Origin: Centropus unirufus
Taxonomy: Eukaryota; Chordata; Aves; Cuculiformes; Centropidae
Reading direction: 5' to 3'
Length of the DNA: 64,000 nt
NCBI GenBank assembly: GCA_013397695.1
Contig: VYZI01000005.1
Span: 5,750,255 to 5,814,254 of the forward strand
Positions 25,098 through 39,756 of the stretch are shown piece after piece. The position numbers were made by a program, and so were the translations under genes. The notes under the pieces were generated by a model. The model was not told where the DNA came from. It saw only the letters and a list, made by a program, of their open reading frames with translations, and did not search any database. How positions within the stretch are numbered: position 1 is the first letter of the stretch; each line of letters starts with the position of its first letter.

Positions 25098-25115
25098 TTT
25101 TTTTTTTTTTTTTAT
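25098..25115. repeat. Poly-T tract (18 T)
   Basis: An uninterrupted run of 18 T follows further T-rich sequence (TTTTTTGTGGGTTTTTC). It could be the A-tail of an old minus-strand retroposed sequence, but I recognise nothing on its right-hand side that would be the body of one, so it is called only as a homopolymer. Confidence 0.9.
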
Positions 25116-26837
25116 TCTTTGTGCATTTGTGTGAGTTTATTTTTGGCAGGAATTACCTCAAATAGACCATATTTCTAATATGTTGTAATACACAGGCTTG
25201 TCAGAGAACATTGTGCTCGACTTCAAGGAAGCAAAGGTGGTCAAAGGTGTTCAGGATTTTCTGGAAATCATTGCCTCCCAGAAAGAGAATTTGTTTTGCC
25301 TCAAACATAGCTATGGCATTTTGTTCACTGATAACAATGAGGAGTAATAAAGATACAACTGCAGACTTCAAGAAAGAGACCAGTAAGAATTGTTGCTTTA
25401 AAGAAACTGCTGCTTGATGGATTGTACTGAAAAACTGCAAAGCCTTCTCATTTTAGTTCCCTACACAAAAGAAAAATCCAGACCTTTTTGTTTCAATATT
25501 TCTTAATTACTAAAGAAAAAACTACTTATTTGGTCTTTAATTTCTGTTACAAAATTATATGGTAGTAAAATAACCAACCAAGATATCAACGAGGATTATA
25601 GATATGTCAGCTCTTCCACTTGACATGCTTCAGAAGCCCCCAAAGACTGGCTGATGTGTAAATACATTTTAGCAGAGACATGGGGAAAAATAGAAGGGAG
25701 TCAAGAAATCAGCTACTGTTGCTCAGAAAGGATTGGACTAATTAATTGTAGATAAGATGGCAAGGCACTACCTTGGCTCCTGCAATGATGTACAGCCATG
25801 AGCCCTCCCTGCACAGGACTCAGCAGGGTGGCTGGGCATGGTCTAGCCAGTCCCAGTAATTCCTGGGCTCTAAGGAGGGATCCTTGTGTCCCTAAAATAA
25901 GGAGCAGGATGAGCAGCTGCTTAAAGCTGTAGCAACCACTAGGTGAGAGCCTTAGGTGGAATTAAAGCCACCTGGATCTGGTATTTAGGCTTTCTGCGGA
26001 TCACTCCCCCGTCTGTAAAAAGGTGATAAACAGATACTTTTCTGTCTTGCTGTGATTTGAGCTCTTCATTACTAGAGTTTCCCTCTCTGTTCTGCATGTC
26101 AGGATTTAGCCTTGTACAAAAAAGCCCTGGTCTTGTTTGGTGCCTCTAATTATTACCTTGATATATAAAAAAAGAGAAAGTAAGATTACAACCTCAAGGT
26201 CAGCATCTGCGGGATCACATGTGCCCTTTCCCCCTGAAGCCTGCCAGGATGTTCCTGAACACAGAATTTGGCCTTTCAGGTTTCAGTGTACAATATGCAC
26301 ATCTTGTCCTGAGATTCAATATGAATATGCCTAAAGGTCTGCTTTCAATCTAAATTTTGAGGGCTTTCCAAAGCAGCAGAGATTGAGATAGGATCTTTTG
26401 TACTAGTAATTGAAGGCAAAGCTTTTATTTCCTTTAAATTTTTTTTTTTTAAAAAGCCTCCCTTCTGTGGTGGAAGATATCTTGCTGCTGCTTGGATTGA
26501 TACCAAATATTGTTTTCCCCTTTAGCTAGAGCTGTGCGAAATGTAGGTGGTTTGATTCCTTGCTAAGTATCTTTTGTTAAATATTCGCAATTCCAAGTTG
26601 CAGATACCTTAAGGTGAAAGGGAAACCAGATCAAGTTGCTATTAGCTGCCACTAGAAAGAAAACATGCCATAATGTCATATGAGTTAATAACTTTAAGTA
26701 GCCTGTAAGATGCTGCTGTGGAATTAAATGCTTAACAATAATTCAAAAACGGCTTACAGAAATTTAAGAATGTGGATCATTTAGTATAGCTAAAATTATG
26801 CTCCTGGCATATATGTATGACACATGAGAGCACTTAC

Positions 26838-26858
26838 CTGGAAATTTATTACCCAGCT
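26838..26858 (-). other. Candidate 21-nt micro-exon (minus), unproven
   Basis: On the minus strand, TTTGTTTGCTCAG (a good acceptor with T-rich upstream sequence) leads into 21 nt encoding SWVINFQ in the first frame, followed by the near-perfect donor CAG|GTAAGTGC. The length is a multiple of three, as in many regulated vertebrate micro-exons. Both splice sites are strong for a chance pair, but a 21-nt feature cannot be established from one genome sequence. Confidence 0.12.
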
Positions 26859-29800
26859 CTGAGCAAACAAAGCATGACCTACATTTGACTAAAGTCAGCT
26901 GTCTCTGGCTAATCCTATGGGCTTCTTTTTATTAATGTCACAATTGCTAATGTGGTATAACATTGTCATTACTGAATAGCACAGCGGGATAAGCTGCAGC
27001 TGTTATTTCTCTTTCTATACCTACTAACTCATTAAATTTGAGTTTTGGGGAATACAAATTGTAAAGATTATTCAAATTCAGATTGAGAAATGAGACTACT
27101 GGGAAATTGATGGTATATAAAGTAAAACTTTGAATCAAGGGTTTTGGTGGTTTTTATCGGAAAGGTTGGAATGTTCACAATTGATTTATTTTTTTTTCCC
27201 CCAAGTTTCCCAACATTAGGCTCCAAATTAAACCAAATTAAAGGTGGAATATCAAGAAAAGTATTAGAAGGATAGAAATTATTGCACGGTGGGTACCATT
27301 CTTTCTGATGGAAAGGTAAAATGCAAAACTTGTGTAGAGAAAACATTGAATGAACGAATGAGATTTGTACCAAGAGGTCAGTGATACACCAAGTATTCCA
27401 TTGTTGTCTTGAATTGCATAATTTTCTCATTTAAAATACCTAAAAAGCATTTTATTTTTTTTTTTAAAGATACATTTATTGGATTCTGTAGCACACATAT
27501 AGACCGGTATATGGAATTTCCCTAAAAACACCCATGGCAGCAAGAAGTGACTTTTTCAAGAGGGAAAAGGAAAGTTTTCTACTTGTCTGCTTCAGAACTG
27601 AGGCACTGGTGGTCATTTTTCCTTTAGTTATGCTAGTTTGTTTCCTTTTCTGAGAGCCTTGCCTCATCCTTACTTTCCTTCTCACCCGAATGTCTGACCG
27701 AAAACTTAAAAAGTAAAAAAATTATGTATAATAGAGTGGAATTAGCTTGAAGATCATCTTTCCCCAAGTTTTCCTGCATTTAATTTTAGCTTCTATCCAA
27801 AATTGTGGTGGTTGCTTACATAACCGTGGGCAGGAGTGACGGTTTCAAAAGTGAGGTCTTCCAAGCAGCACGGTAATGTGGCAGCCTGGGAGGAAGTCCC
27901 CTGGCCCAGGGACCTCCCATGCAGGCAGGCAGCCAGCCATGCAGCCCCCGCACCAGCTCTGCAGGAGCCTGGTCAGGGTAGGAGGAGGTATGGCTGGGGC
28001 TTTCCCACAGCCCAGCTATTTCCTGCTTGCTGTGGAGCCAATGGAAACTATGTTAGCACATAGCACAAAGTTAGGTCAATGCTCAGAGGTCAGGCTACAG
28101 GGTGGATTTTAATGGAGCTAAGCTGATGGTTGCGGCTGAGGATCTGGCCATTAATTTCCATCCTATTGTTGCGGTGAAAAAGTTTATAAGCTAAATTCGG
28201 TTCATGATCTATTACCATTTTATGGTTTTCAAGGGATGTGAAACCCTTGACTTTCATAGATGAACCTGGAGTAAGGCAATGATGTTAAAGGAAAAAAAGA
28301 GGGTGGGTGATGGGGTAGGAGTAAAGGGTATTGGATCTGAGAACGAGTGTATGACCTTGTAATTGTGATGAGAAATACATGGCAGTTGAGCTAATCCAGA
28401 AGCTTGTTTTAATCTGAATTCCTCAAATCAAAATTAAAACCTTCTGCATTCTTTAGACAAATTGGAATAAAAATGATCTCTCAGGCATTCATGCACTTAA
28501 TTACATTCTCTCCTCCTCCCTTCCCTGCCAACAGAAAAAAACAACTGTTAACTTCTACATCCATGTTTAAAAGGTTATGGCAGCTTCTAGGCTATTGCTG
28601 ACTACTCCTGGGACTAGGTGGTCAGGCCTACAATGGATGCTCTCCACTCAGTATGCAAAGGAGATGGGTGCTCTTTAAGGTCAGTGAACCTAAAAATGAA
28701 GCAGCGTGGAGAGCAGGGGGACATAAACTCAGATGTCACAGCTACAGAGGTGGGATAATTCACCTAGCAATCTTTGCAGGTGATGGATAGATTTTTTTTT
28801 TGTTCATGGGAATACTCTGGGATATCATGTCTGTGACCTCTGGTCTTTGTATCCTCCTAAATTGCTGCAACAGTGTTCATTTATGTCTTACTCTTATGTC
28901 TTGACTGAGTCATCTTCAGATTTCGTAAAAGTGAAGCCCTTTCCCCCACCTTCTCAGCTTGCACAAATTTGATTGCATGTGAGCCCACTTTCTCATCTTC
29001 AGAAAGCTTGATCCCTGTTGCTGTCTCAATCTGCCTTTTAATTACTTCCACGAGCTGCTATTGCTACTCTAATATACCGGCTTGTAAAACCTGGGCTTGA
29101 TGGGGGAGCCTGGAGACCACAGAAGATAACGTGGAGCGCAAGGGAGGAGGTACTGAGGCTGCCTGTAGAGCAAGGTTGGCCCAGAGAGTGAGGGGCTCTG
29201 CGTGCGTGATGGGAGGAGAGGCTGTGCCGCGTGATTCATATGGGAAATATGCTATGACCACAGTGAAACAAAACAACTTTGGCTCAAATTCTAACAGGGT
29301 TTGTATGAGAATAAATGTTTTTTTTTCCTTTTCATTAAGTGGTTTTCCTTCTATATGAGTAAGCTTGAGGCCTCAGCTTAATGTTTGGTGAGCCAGTGCC
29401 CACCACAGGCATTGGCATTCCTGTAGGAGAGGGACTCGGTGAGTGAGCTGAGAGTCCCTCCAGGGTATCACTTAGAAATAGGATAGCTCATGGAAGTTCT
29501 TGCTCTGCTTGCTCTGTGGAAAATGAGGATCTTGGGTACTTAAAGATGGGATTTCTAATGCAGAAGACAGAAATACTAAAATATGATACTAAACCAAAAA
29601 TTGAATATTGGAATTTTTTAAGAGCAAATGCCACAGTTTTAGTTAGACACATGACTCTACATGGGAATTGGTTAAACAATGATTATTTTAAGACACAGTC
29701 TGATTAGGGTATTCTGCTTTTCTCATTTTCTGCCTCACGTTGTAATTGAAAATGAAGCAAAAGCATTCCTATGCATCAGACGAAACCAGTTCATTGATGG

Positions 29801-32800
29801 TGCTTGAACACGGAAACACAGTCTGCCTGTCAACATTCTTGTGCGTCTCAGGCTGAAGAAAATAGACTGTACAGATCAGTCATGAAATGGAAAATCTTGG
29901 GCTATCCTTTTCCCACCTGTGTTGTAGGACTGAGTGGTTCCTCACCAAACAAGCCCTCTCCCTTTTTCTGATTAGTAGTTTGCTCCCCCTGTCTGTAACA
30001 ATTGATAAAGCATGGGCGACAGCAGAGTCAGGTTTGAAAACATCTGAGCTCTTAGGATGTGGCTATAGGGGAATGTATCATTGCTTTTGAGTTTCAGATA
30101 GTTAGAATAAAGTTTCTAAGAACAGGAATTTATGCGAGCAGGGCTTAATCTTCCTGAAAGGCAAAACACTGAATGGTCAACTTATTTCTAGTTTGTGTTA
30201 GTTGTGTTTGTGTTAATTTAAGACTTGGGAATTCTTGTGGATAACTGGATGATTGCCTGACAAAGACAAAGTTCATAAAGTTGAAAGCTTTTAGGGAGGG
30301 TGCACTCCTTTTGAGGAAAAAAAATAAAAAGTATTTATTTTTTCTTTTTTTTGACAGGCTTTTCTAAGAAATTACTTTTTAGGGGGGAGGAGGTAAGGTT
30401 AGTTTGCTTCCTCTTCCCTGCTGTCTGCTATCTAGTGCATTTGACTCCCACAAAGTCTGGGTGGAATAAAAGAGGAACTTTGAAAATGGGTTAGCTTTGC
30501 AACCCTGGGAAAGATGCTGGCGGTAGATATGCCTGCCTGCCTCCTGAAATGTGGTTGTTTTGCTTGTAGAATCCATACAGGTGTCTCAGGAAATGCCACA
30601 ATTTTTCTGCCACCCCTCCTTCCTTGCCCATGGTCTATTTGCCACTGAAGCAGCTCAGATATGTGCCGTCTTCTTGCTGATTTTCTCATACTAGCCTGGA
30701 CCCCTTTCTCCCTCCCCAACAAAAAAGCAAAGAAAAATATGCAGAAGGTAAGGTTTCTATTAAGAGACGCAATTGTGTTCCCATTAAGAAATGCAATAGT
30801 CTGAGTGCTATTCATAATCAACATAAATATTTTTGAAAATACACATTAAAGGACTTGAATTATGATGTGAATAGTGGCCGCGTACCAACAAAAAGTGAAC
30901 TTAAAACTGAGCAGTTTTACCATTGGTTCTTACCATGTCAGTAGAAAGGCAAGCATGTGAGCTTCTTAAGTCACATGTGAGTAAACTGGGGTTGCTGTGT
31001 AGGCATACAGGAACAGGAGAGGATGCTGGCCTTCAGCACAGAATTAAAGCTGACTTGACAATATTTTACAGCATGCAAAACAGCCTGAATGTTAAATGGC
31101 TGGGAAAAATAAATATCCTTAACAGCTTTCTTGTAAGGGTGTGCTTGGAATCATAAGTCTTTTTTTTCCTTTTAAACAAATGCCATCTTGAGTTTCCAGA
31201 AACTTGTTAAAAAAAAACAAAACAGATAGATTCTCCCTTGACTGCAGTTTAATACAAAATCCTCTTTATCAAGTTTTCAAGGAATAAACCTGCACTGTCT
31301 TGTTATTTCTAGCTTGACAGAGCAGAAGTTGTAAATCTTCAACATAATAGAATCCATTTTGCTAGATATTTCACCATGGAAAGGGCACTACTTTAATCAA
31401 GAGGCTATTTGAATTCATGTGTGATTTTTGTCCAACGCTGACTGTTTAATACAGCTGATCTATATCTGAACTTAGAAATTGTTTTTTGGGGAACATGCAA
31501 ATTAACTACATCATGTTACGAAAGTACCCATTTGTGACTAACAGCAATTATCACAGTAATGCTGTCTTTGTTCTCCTTTCATTATCCTCAGAACTAATCA
31601 TTCCTGCCCCATAGTGTAATATTGTGTCTTTGGTAATATTTAATTTTCTGTAAGAAGAATAATGAAAGGGAAAACGCTGTGAAGAATAAGGAAGTTCTTT
31701 GTTATACACAAGAAAGATTAAGACTGCTGTTATCCACACGGAGGAGCTCAAGTATCAGGTTAGAAATTACCATTGCCTCCCGGAGAGCTCATTCCCCGGC
31801 CAAATTGGACTGGAAAAGTAACTCCTGGGAATTCCCTGCCCTCGTACCTGCCCCTGGGTTTTTGGATGAAGGTACTGGAACTCTGCAGCAGTTATGAGCA
31901 TAATTTGGTTTGTGTCTTATTTCCTACTAGTATGACACATAGAACACAAATTGCAAAATCTACCTAAACTGGTGCAAACCCTGGTTTCTTGGAGCTATTA
32001 CTTTTCTGCTGTTTTCTGTATCTGCTTCCACAACTCCTCCTGTGACAACTTATAGGACTAATAAAGGGGAAGGAAAATGTCTGAAGTTGCCGATAAAAGT
32101 TATTCCTACTTTTCTGTGCCACACTGCATCTTAAAAATAAGTAATTTAGATTCAGGTCCTAGATCCAGCTGTGCCAGCATAGGTCATTGACCTGCAGCTG
32201 TTTTCAGTCCCTTTCTGTCCAACCATAAGATTATTCATTTTTACTCCAGGGTCCTGTGAGTGGAACAGTTTATGTGAAAACTCCCTAGTTCGCTTCACGA
32301 AAACCTGTCTGTGCTAGATAAAATAACTTGCATCAGTCTGGGCTGGCGTTGACCACTTCTTTGCCTTGGTGGACTTATATGGGACTGTCGGCTGCACATG
32401 TCCTGGTCTGACCAGCTGGACCATCTTGATATGTACTGGCTGAGTAGGAGGTCCCTGTTTTCTTCTTGCCACCGTCATCCTCTTCTATGTAGGCTAGGTA
32501 AGGCTTGTAAACTAGAAAATATCAGCTCTCATGAACTAGGAAAAAAGAGAAATGAGATGCGAGATGGATCCTGCCAGAGGGGAATGAGAAAGAGACTGGG
32601 CTCCTCCCTGCTCAGCTCATTTCTTAAAGCCAAGTTTTCACAACCTGTAGACTCGCTAAACACATTTACCCTCAGTTTAGGGTGCCGGTTTTAGCTGACG
32701 AAGGTGGCTCTGCCTGATGTGTGTGAGGAAGTACCTGTGGAAGCAGCTCACCTGGCCACTCTCGGGGGATACAGCTGGTCACAGCGTGGTGCTGGGTCAG

Positions 32801-35800
32801 AGGCAGGGATGGGCAATGAACTGGGGAAAGAACTGCAGTCCAAGGCCTCTGTTTCCTGTAACAGCTGTATTGCACTGAGTATTTTTGGTTGAAAACAATC
32901 TCTTCCTTCCTTTAACAGTAATACAATCACAACTTCTGGTCCCTCTTCAGGTGAATTCCTGTTATCAGTCTTGCCATTACTAAAGAATTATTGTTGGACG
33001 ATTTGCTACTCCTCTGCTTCCCATAAAGCATAACTGTTTAATTCTCACCCTTGTCTCTGTGCTGATGATGGGCTTAGGTGTGCAGCTGGCACAACTGTGG
33101 CACCTGCACTGTGCTGTAGTCACGGGCGAGCTTTTGGAGGCTCTTAGAATGGAGAAACCATCTCAGAGGCTGTGGAGCATTTGCACTTCTGCATTTTTCC
33201 TTTTATTACTTCCATTGATGGTGTCGGCTTGGGCACCACAAGGTCATGTAGCAGAAGGCTGAGGAGCTTTGGGAGTTCTTTAGCTACTCCTGCTTCCTGC
33301 AGCTGGTTCGTGAGGGAAACAGCGGCCTATACATTCTGTAGGAGGCAAAGAGAGTTTAAAGTAGCCATCATTGTTGCTTATCAGTTAATTTTAAGTTACT
33401 GTGCAAGTTTTTGTGGTATGGCACACAAACTACAAATCTCAAGTCTTCTGAAGTTGATGATTTATGTATATTCTGAAATACCTTCATTTCTTCACAGGTA
33501 AGATCAGTGAAAAAAATCTCTAATTTTTAAATATATAGATAAATATGACAGATCTCTAGTCTTGTAAATTTTGACTGGAAAGCCTAAGATAGACAACACT
33601 CATTGCAACCAGCCTTATTTATACAAATAATCTAATTTTATCATGCTTTTGCTTCTCAAGAATATTAAACTTCTCAGCTTGTTTTATAGGGATGTCTTGC
33701 CTTATTTCCCAAGATTTAAGGAACCAAAAAAGAGCTCATGACCTTACTGTCTGAAATAGTTCAGAAATGTGACACACATGAGGGTTGAAGGGGTAGCAGC
33801 TGCTGCTAAAATTTCAGCTGGAAGGGTGGCGGCAGGAATCACCTCTAGAAATCCAAGTTTTTTGTGTGAGCTACTACATCTTCCGGGCTATGGGGATAAA
33901 TGACCAAACTTCACTTCCAACAAATTAAATATGATTCGAGAGTTCTGACTAGAATTCGGGCTTAGAATGTGAATCCTGCAAAATCAGCATTTGTACTCTT
34001 ACCTTTTCTTCCATCTACTGCAATATTGGTAAATACATTGAGTAAGTTAATTTGGTTAAATATGTGGTAACTCCAGCAATATAGCACAGAATCTGTACTA
34101 GATTAGCATTTATGGCTGATAAATTATATTTTTTGAATTGCTAGGGGTAGAACGTAAAGTATGCAGTACCAGCAATTGCAAACTGTTGTAAACTTTAAAA
34201 AATAAATTGTATGCAAAATGTATCGCTGGATCTAGTGAGATTACAATAAATTGTGGGGAAGGTATGGATTTTTCTATTAAAATGCACAGTCTTTGTATCA
34301 ACATGCAGCATTAGATGGAGTAACAGAGGCGGTCCAAGAAATGAAAGGCAATCCTAATTTTACGGATCTGGGATGTTAGAAACCTTGATTTAAACTGGAG
34401 GACCTCCTTACAGAAATGTGAAGTGATTCAAGTGTGCAGCTGAGCAAACAGAAGGCTCTGCTTCATTTGGCAGGAGTTTGCAGTGGTGGAATTGTGCGGG
34501 GAATAGGTGTGAGGAGCTTTTGACCTGGGAAGTGCCTTTTGCCTCTGCTTCTTGGCAGTTTAATCTAATTAAAAGAAAGATTCCTTTCCCAATATAGCTA
34601 TCCTGTATAAATGTAAGAAGTTCATAAAATCCTTCTCTATTTCAGCCATTTAAGCAGCTCATAACGACTCTCAGGTTGAAGAATTAATCTTCCATTCCAT
34701 GCTGAAAGCGGAGTTTGATAATTCTTGAGGGATCTGTGAAAGAGCAGAGTTGTGCAGACCCTTTCGAGCAAGTCATTAATGAAATAGCTTTGTGATAAAT
34801 AGTAGTGTGCTAATGACCTGTGAATGGGCTTTATAAAGAAAGACACTGATCTCTTGGGGTCACTAAAGATGGTATTGCAGATTTAGGAAGAATAAGGGTG
34901 TTAATACTTCTGTTCCAGACACAATCCATCTCTAGCAGTTAAAATCTCTGCTGAAATACCTACTACGGGGTCTTTGAATACCTTTCGTTCTTTACACTTG
35001 ACTTACTCCTTGTTTCTATCTGCTGCACAGAATTGCTGTTGTAGGTAATAGCCACTGAACTCATGGCTGTCAAAAGCTATCCTTCTGCTTGGATTTGCAA
35101 AGACTTTTTTTTTCTCTTTTTAATTACTGTTTGTAAGGCTTTTTGTGATCTTCAGAAAGGAGAATGAATGCAAGTCTTTCTGTGCTTATTGTGCCAAGTC
35201 GGGAGTTTTCCCCCAGGGCTCCATTCTTTGGGAATCAAGTGGTGCAGATAAAGGGCTTCAGTCCAGCTGGAGGTTCCTGGCACACCTGCCTCTGTGTTGT
35301 GCCGGCTACAGATTTTGGATTCCAGGAGTTTTGGTGACTTTGAGGAGACTTCAGTAAGAACTCTTACCTACCAGTGCAGTGTTGCCGCAGTGCTACTTTC
35401 TAGGTGTCTGCTTGTGGTTGTTACCTTGTACAGCAAATTGTTGTATTTGACTGTGGAAATAAGGCAGAAAAAAGAATCATCTGTCTTTGCTCCCTAGAAT
35501 AGATAAGTAGATTGTGGCATGGTTTTCTCTTTTACCAGCCATATTAACATTCTAAAAATTGTTACCTTCTCAGCAGTTTTGAAAACCTGGATGATTATAA
35601 ATTTATACAATCATGTTTCAAGGGTAAAATCTATTTTTTTCACTTAATTTTTTTTTCAGCTTTTCACTTACTCTTCAGACTCTTGGTTATAGAAACTCAA
35701 GACCTCTAGCTATCATTAGGACATGCCTCCTTTTTCATTTCGCCTATCTACATTTCAGTGTCCCTTGCCTCTCCACCCCCAGTGAAGGACATCACTTAGC

Positions 35801-36050
35801 AAAGCAAGAAATGGGCAAGGTTGCTGTTTCAAAGGTAAAGGTAATTAGAAACACCCTCACCCTGCCCGAAGGAAAGAAATACTGGGTACTGGAGTGTCTG
35901 AAGGTAGTACTTTCTGCTTCAATGGCAAGGCAATACTCTGGGGAGAAGTTTTGCTAAGCTGGAGTGGTTGCAAATTTGTTGGCTTCTTTTGACAAAACAT
36001 TATTTTGGCTCTGAGATTGACTTTTTCTTCCCCTATAATCCATGGCTGCA

Positions 36051-36073
36051 TTTGAAGGTATTTTGAAGGTATT
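36051..36073. repeat. 11-bp direct duplication
   Basis: TTTGAAGGTAT occurs at 36051-36061 and again at 36063-36073 with one T between. It is a small slippage product with no gene attached. Confidence 0.85.
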
Positions 36074-36876
36074 TGAATATTAGAGGGGTTTGAAGAGACC
36101 TGTATTTGTACATGTCACTATATGAAACAGCAGTAGTACTTCTATTAGTTGGGAGAGGCAATGACCAAAACTTCTTAAAATTTAATCCTCTAAATATAGA
36201 TTCTTAATAGCTGATCTAACTCCTCTCAGAGGTGATTGACGGTCCCTGGATTCATTGAGAGGGAACATTAAAGACCTTTTCAAATAAAGGTGTGTTTTCT
36301 GATGCCCTAATCCTCCAAATCATGTGCATGAGAAGAGAGAGGAAAATTCCAGACACTTTTTCAGATATTTTAACTGTGTTCCCTTACAGACTTGCATAAA
36401 GTACAATTGCAGAGTGAGAAGAATAAATCTCTCCAAATCTGTGAAGTACTAAAGTGTGTCTTAGTTATCCTGATATCTCCTAGGCTAGATGAGATAATGC
36501 AGGATTATAATATTTATCATTCCTGATGAGAAGTAGGAATAATAATATTCCCTAGCTGCAGTGTTCTTTAACTTTGCTGCAGGTTGAAATGCTTATTAAA
36601 GTGTTTCTAGCATGTGGAGTGCTAATACAATACATAAAGATCATTGTGGGGAAAAAAGGTTCTAAAATAACTTCTCAGTCTGCGGTTTTTCTCTTTGTGT
36701 GGGAATGAGATCTCATTTTGCTCTTAGATTTAAATCCTGCTTTGATGAAATGCCTTTGGAAAGACACTTTTCAAAGCTTCAAGGTACTGTCCTCCGTCTC
36801 CTTCTAGTGTTAATGTATACTTAGAAAACATGAAAACCAATGCAGAGGACTTTTCACATGTTAATATCACACTCCA

Positions 36877-36903
36877 CTAATTGCTGAATTAATTGCATTA
36901 AAC
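36877..36903. promoter_or_regulatory. TAAT-rich homeodomain-type site cluster
   Basis: The plus strand reads ACTAATTGCTGAATTAATTG then CATTAAA, giving several TAAT/ATTA cores in 27 bp with two TAATTGC-type words. Such clusters occur in conserved non-coding enhancers but also by chance in AT-rich DNA. There is no independent evidence. Confidence 0.12.
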
Positions 36904-37237
36904 TCGTGCATTTTCACCTCAAATATGTACAGCCTTTCTTTGCGTGAAGGTTGTTGCACTTTTCTAGCATGTGGTTAAGTTTCAGCTGCCCCTTTGAAGT
37001 GTACTTTAAGGCTGTAATCCTCCAAACACTCTAGCACAAAGCTCAGCTGGAACTGCACCAGGATGATTTTGCAGGGTGGAAACCACAGTAGCACTTCAGT
37101 TCAGTCCAGTGGGGAAATGAGAAAAACCTCACAGATCCATCAGAGAGCTCAAGAAATGGGAAGGTTTTCAAAGTTTCCTTGCCTCCGTCCAGCTGTCCTC
37201 AAGCACCTGCTTTGTCAGTCGTTGTTTTTGGCTAAGA

Positions 37238-37252
37238 TTTTTTTTTTTTTTT
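37238..37252. repeat. Poly-T tract (15 T)
   Basis: A simple run of 15 T. No retroposed body is recognisable on either side. Confidence 0.9.
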
Positions 37253-39756
37253 CAAAGCTTTGTGTCTTTTAAAGAATAAGAGTTTTCAAGAAAAGCATAG
37301 TGTAGACTGAGACATGCCAAAATTAGGAGTTAACAATACTATATTATGGATATTATGACTGTGCTCTTCAAATGCTTCCAGTAAGCCCTTGTTCAGTCAG
37401 CTTTAGTCTTTGTGTGATTCCAGTCTCCAGAAATTCAGCTTTGTATCCCTTTGATACTCTGTCAAAATCTTCCCCTCTCTTTTCTTTTTTTTATATGCTG
37501 ATTCTGAGGGTTTAGCCTGCATAGTGTTGAATATACTGGATATAATTAGAGGCATGAAAAATTCTTGAGGGCATTGACTGTTGCTCACACTGACTACTTA
37601 TCATGTGCCAAGCACTTCACAGGCAAGTAAGGTAAAAATGGCATTCCAGGTGTTGTTCCACACACTTTAACAGTATATACGTCTGTGGTAATCTTTTCAT
37701 CCTTGAAATTAAACACGCACTTTACTGCACGGGAACTGAAACACTCAGCATTTTGCAGAATCGCGATCTTGAAGACTGTACATGGTGTGAAGTTTTGCTG
37801 TGTCTACCGAGAAAACACTTTATATGGTAATAATAACAAATAGAAAGTGAGCCAAGCATATTCCTGGTGGAATATATGACTGTAGAGATCCTCACAGCTG
37901 CAACTGTGCAGCAAGTCCCAGTTCCTGCCCTCAGCAAATTACCCTCAATACTGAAAAGGGGAGTTCTGGGGAAGAGGAAAAGAGCGTGGCTCTTGTTGGG
38001 GCAGGAGGTGTGTTTTTTCTTTTCTTTGGTTTTTTTTTCTTTTTTTAAGAGTAGGAAACAGATATGGCACATCAATACTTGCCAGATATGACAGATAAAC
38101 AGACATTTACAGAGCAACAATATCTTGTGCAGTTTGATTCCTCATTGTTTGGCAGACCCAGTCCTGGAAGCTAGGTGATTGCTTGTGAATTACACCTCTG
38201 ACTCAAAATGACTTTCTACCTTAATGTAAGGAATATCTATACTTTGCTACTTCAGATTTTCAATTGACAATAAATTTTAGTATTTCTGTGTCTACAACAT
38301 TTATAACAAGTGGACCATAAATCCACTCTGTAACACTGTGTGCACTATAGCACTGTGATTTTCCACAGGAATAATTTTATAAGTTGAGACATGTGAGGAC
38401 TCAGGTTCTAAATTTTATCTTTGTTTAAAATCTTCAGCAGCTTGTTCTGACCCATCTCACTGCAGCACTTTCAATTCCTTCTTGAATAAACTTTAGAATA
38501 AGTTGTCTGATGGAATTTTTATACTTGCCTTTATAGATGTCACACTGAACAAGTGACGAGAGGAATACTATGCCATGCTTTTGCAATCTTAATCAAAAGC
38601 AAAATTATATTCTTAACCAATTTTTCTGCTCACCAATACAATTAATTTTGATTAAAACTTTGAAGCTTGCCTATCAAGAATTTTTATATATTTACCCTTC
38701 AAGCCCAAGTGCTCTGTTTCTTTTCTAAGTACAGACTGTGAGCTGATTTAAGAAAAAGTGGTTTCTGCAGAGAGAAAATTTATCATGGTTTCAAGGATAA
38801 GAAGTACTTTTTTCTTTTTCTAAAAAATTGACATAATGCAAGGTATGCTAAGGTATGGTGTATGTGTCAAGGAATATGCATTTATGGCTAGGCCAGTGAA
38901 TGTGGAGTCCTTTGACTGTCTCTCTTCACACCATCCAAGAAAAATGCACCTCTTTGTTCGCATCACTTTATATTAGTATAACTAAAAGACAAGATAACTT
39001 TCCAATCAAAGCACTTTGTCTTGATACCAGTCAATTTTAAATCTTCTCCAGGGGCATCTCTTTTGTAATCTTAATGCAATACTTGCACATCTAAGGCTCT
39101 TGGCACATAATCTTTTAAACAGCAGAAAGAGCTCTGCTATGTGATACTAAGACGTCTACATAGATGAGTCATCTCTGTGTCATTGGGCATATTTAAACTA
39201 CTTATCCTATATATGTGTTAAAGCTGATGTAGGTAAAATACAGACTATCTTCAGTGACTGCCTAATCTGGCATTCTTTCAAGGCCTAGAGCAACTGGATA
39301 ATGCAAGGGCAGATTCATAAAATGACTTTAAAAGCAATCAATTTATGCCAAGTCCTTCTTAACACACTTGCAGGTCTAGTGGTAATAGAAAAGAAAAAAG
39401 ACAGTGTTAGGTCATCTGGGAATGATTCTTTTATGTAGAACAATCTGAAGCCATACAGAAAAACATAGAGGTGTGATTTGTTTTTTTTGTTTTAAATCTT
39501 GAAAGACACAGATTTCTTGCCTCTGACAAGGCTTTACATCAGACAGTTGATCTAAAAAAAGCTTGGCATTTATATTAATTTTACCCTTTTCAACTTTAGT
39601 GACACTATTTAGCCACTGAATGGGATAAAAATTAGAATGCCAAACACTTTCAACAGGTTTTATTTTTTTTTAAGCTGTAATTTCCAGGTTTTGGGAAGAA
39701 CTTTTACCCAGCTTAACACATAGAAATCACACATTTCAGGCTAATTCTTGCATATT

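Larger units (their letters stand above)
24641..39756. other. AT-rich non-coding sequence, no gene seen
   Basis: About 15 kb in which all open frames are short and unrecognised (maximum 132 codons at 37722-38120, minus). Notable content: an 18-T run at 25098-25115, a 15-T run at 37238-37252, a GC-raised patch at about 27870-28020, an 11-bp duplication at 36051-36073, and a TAAT-rich patch at 36877-36903. A candidate micro-exon is listed at 26838-26858. I see no clear transposon in this stretch. Confidence 0.6.
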
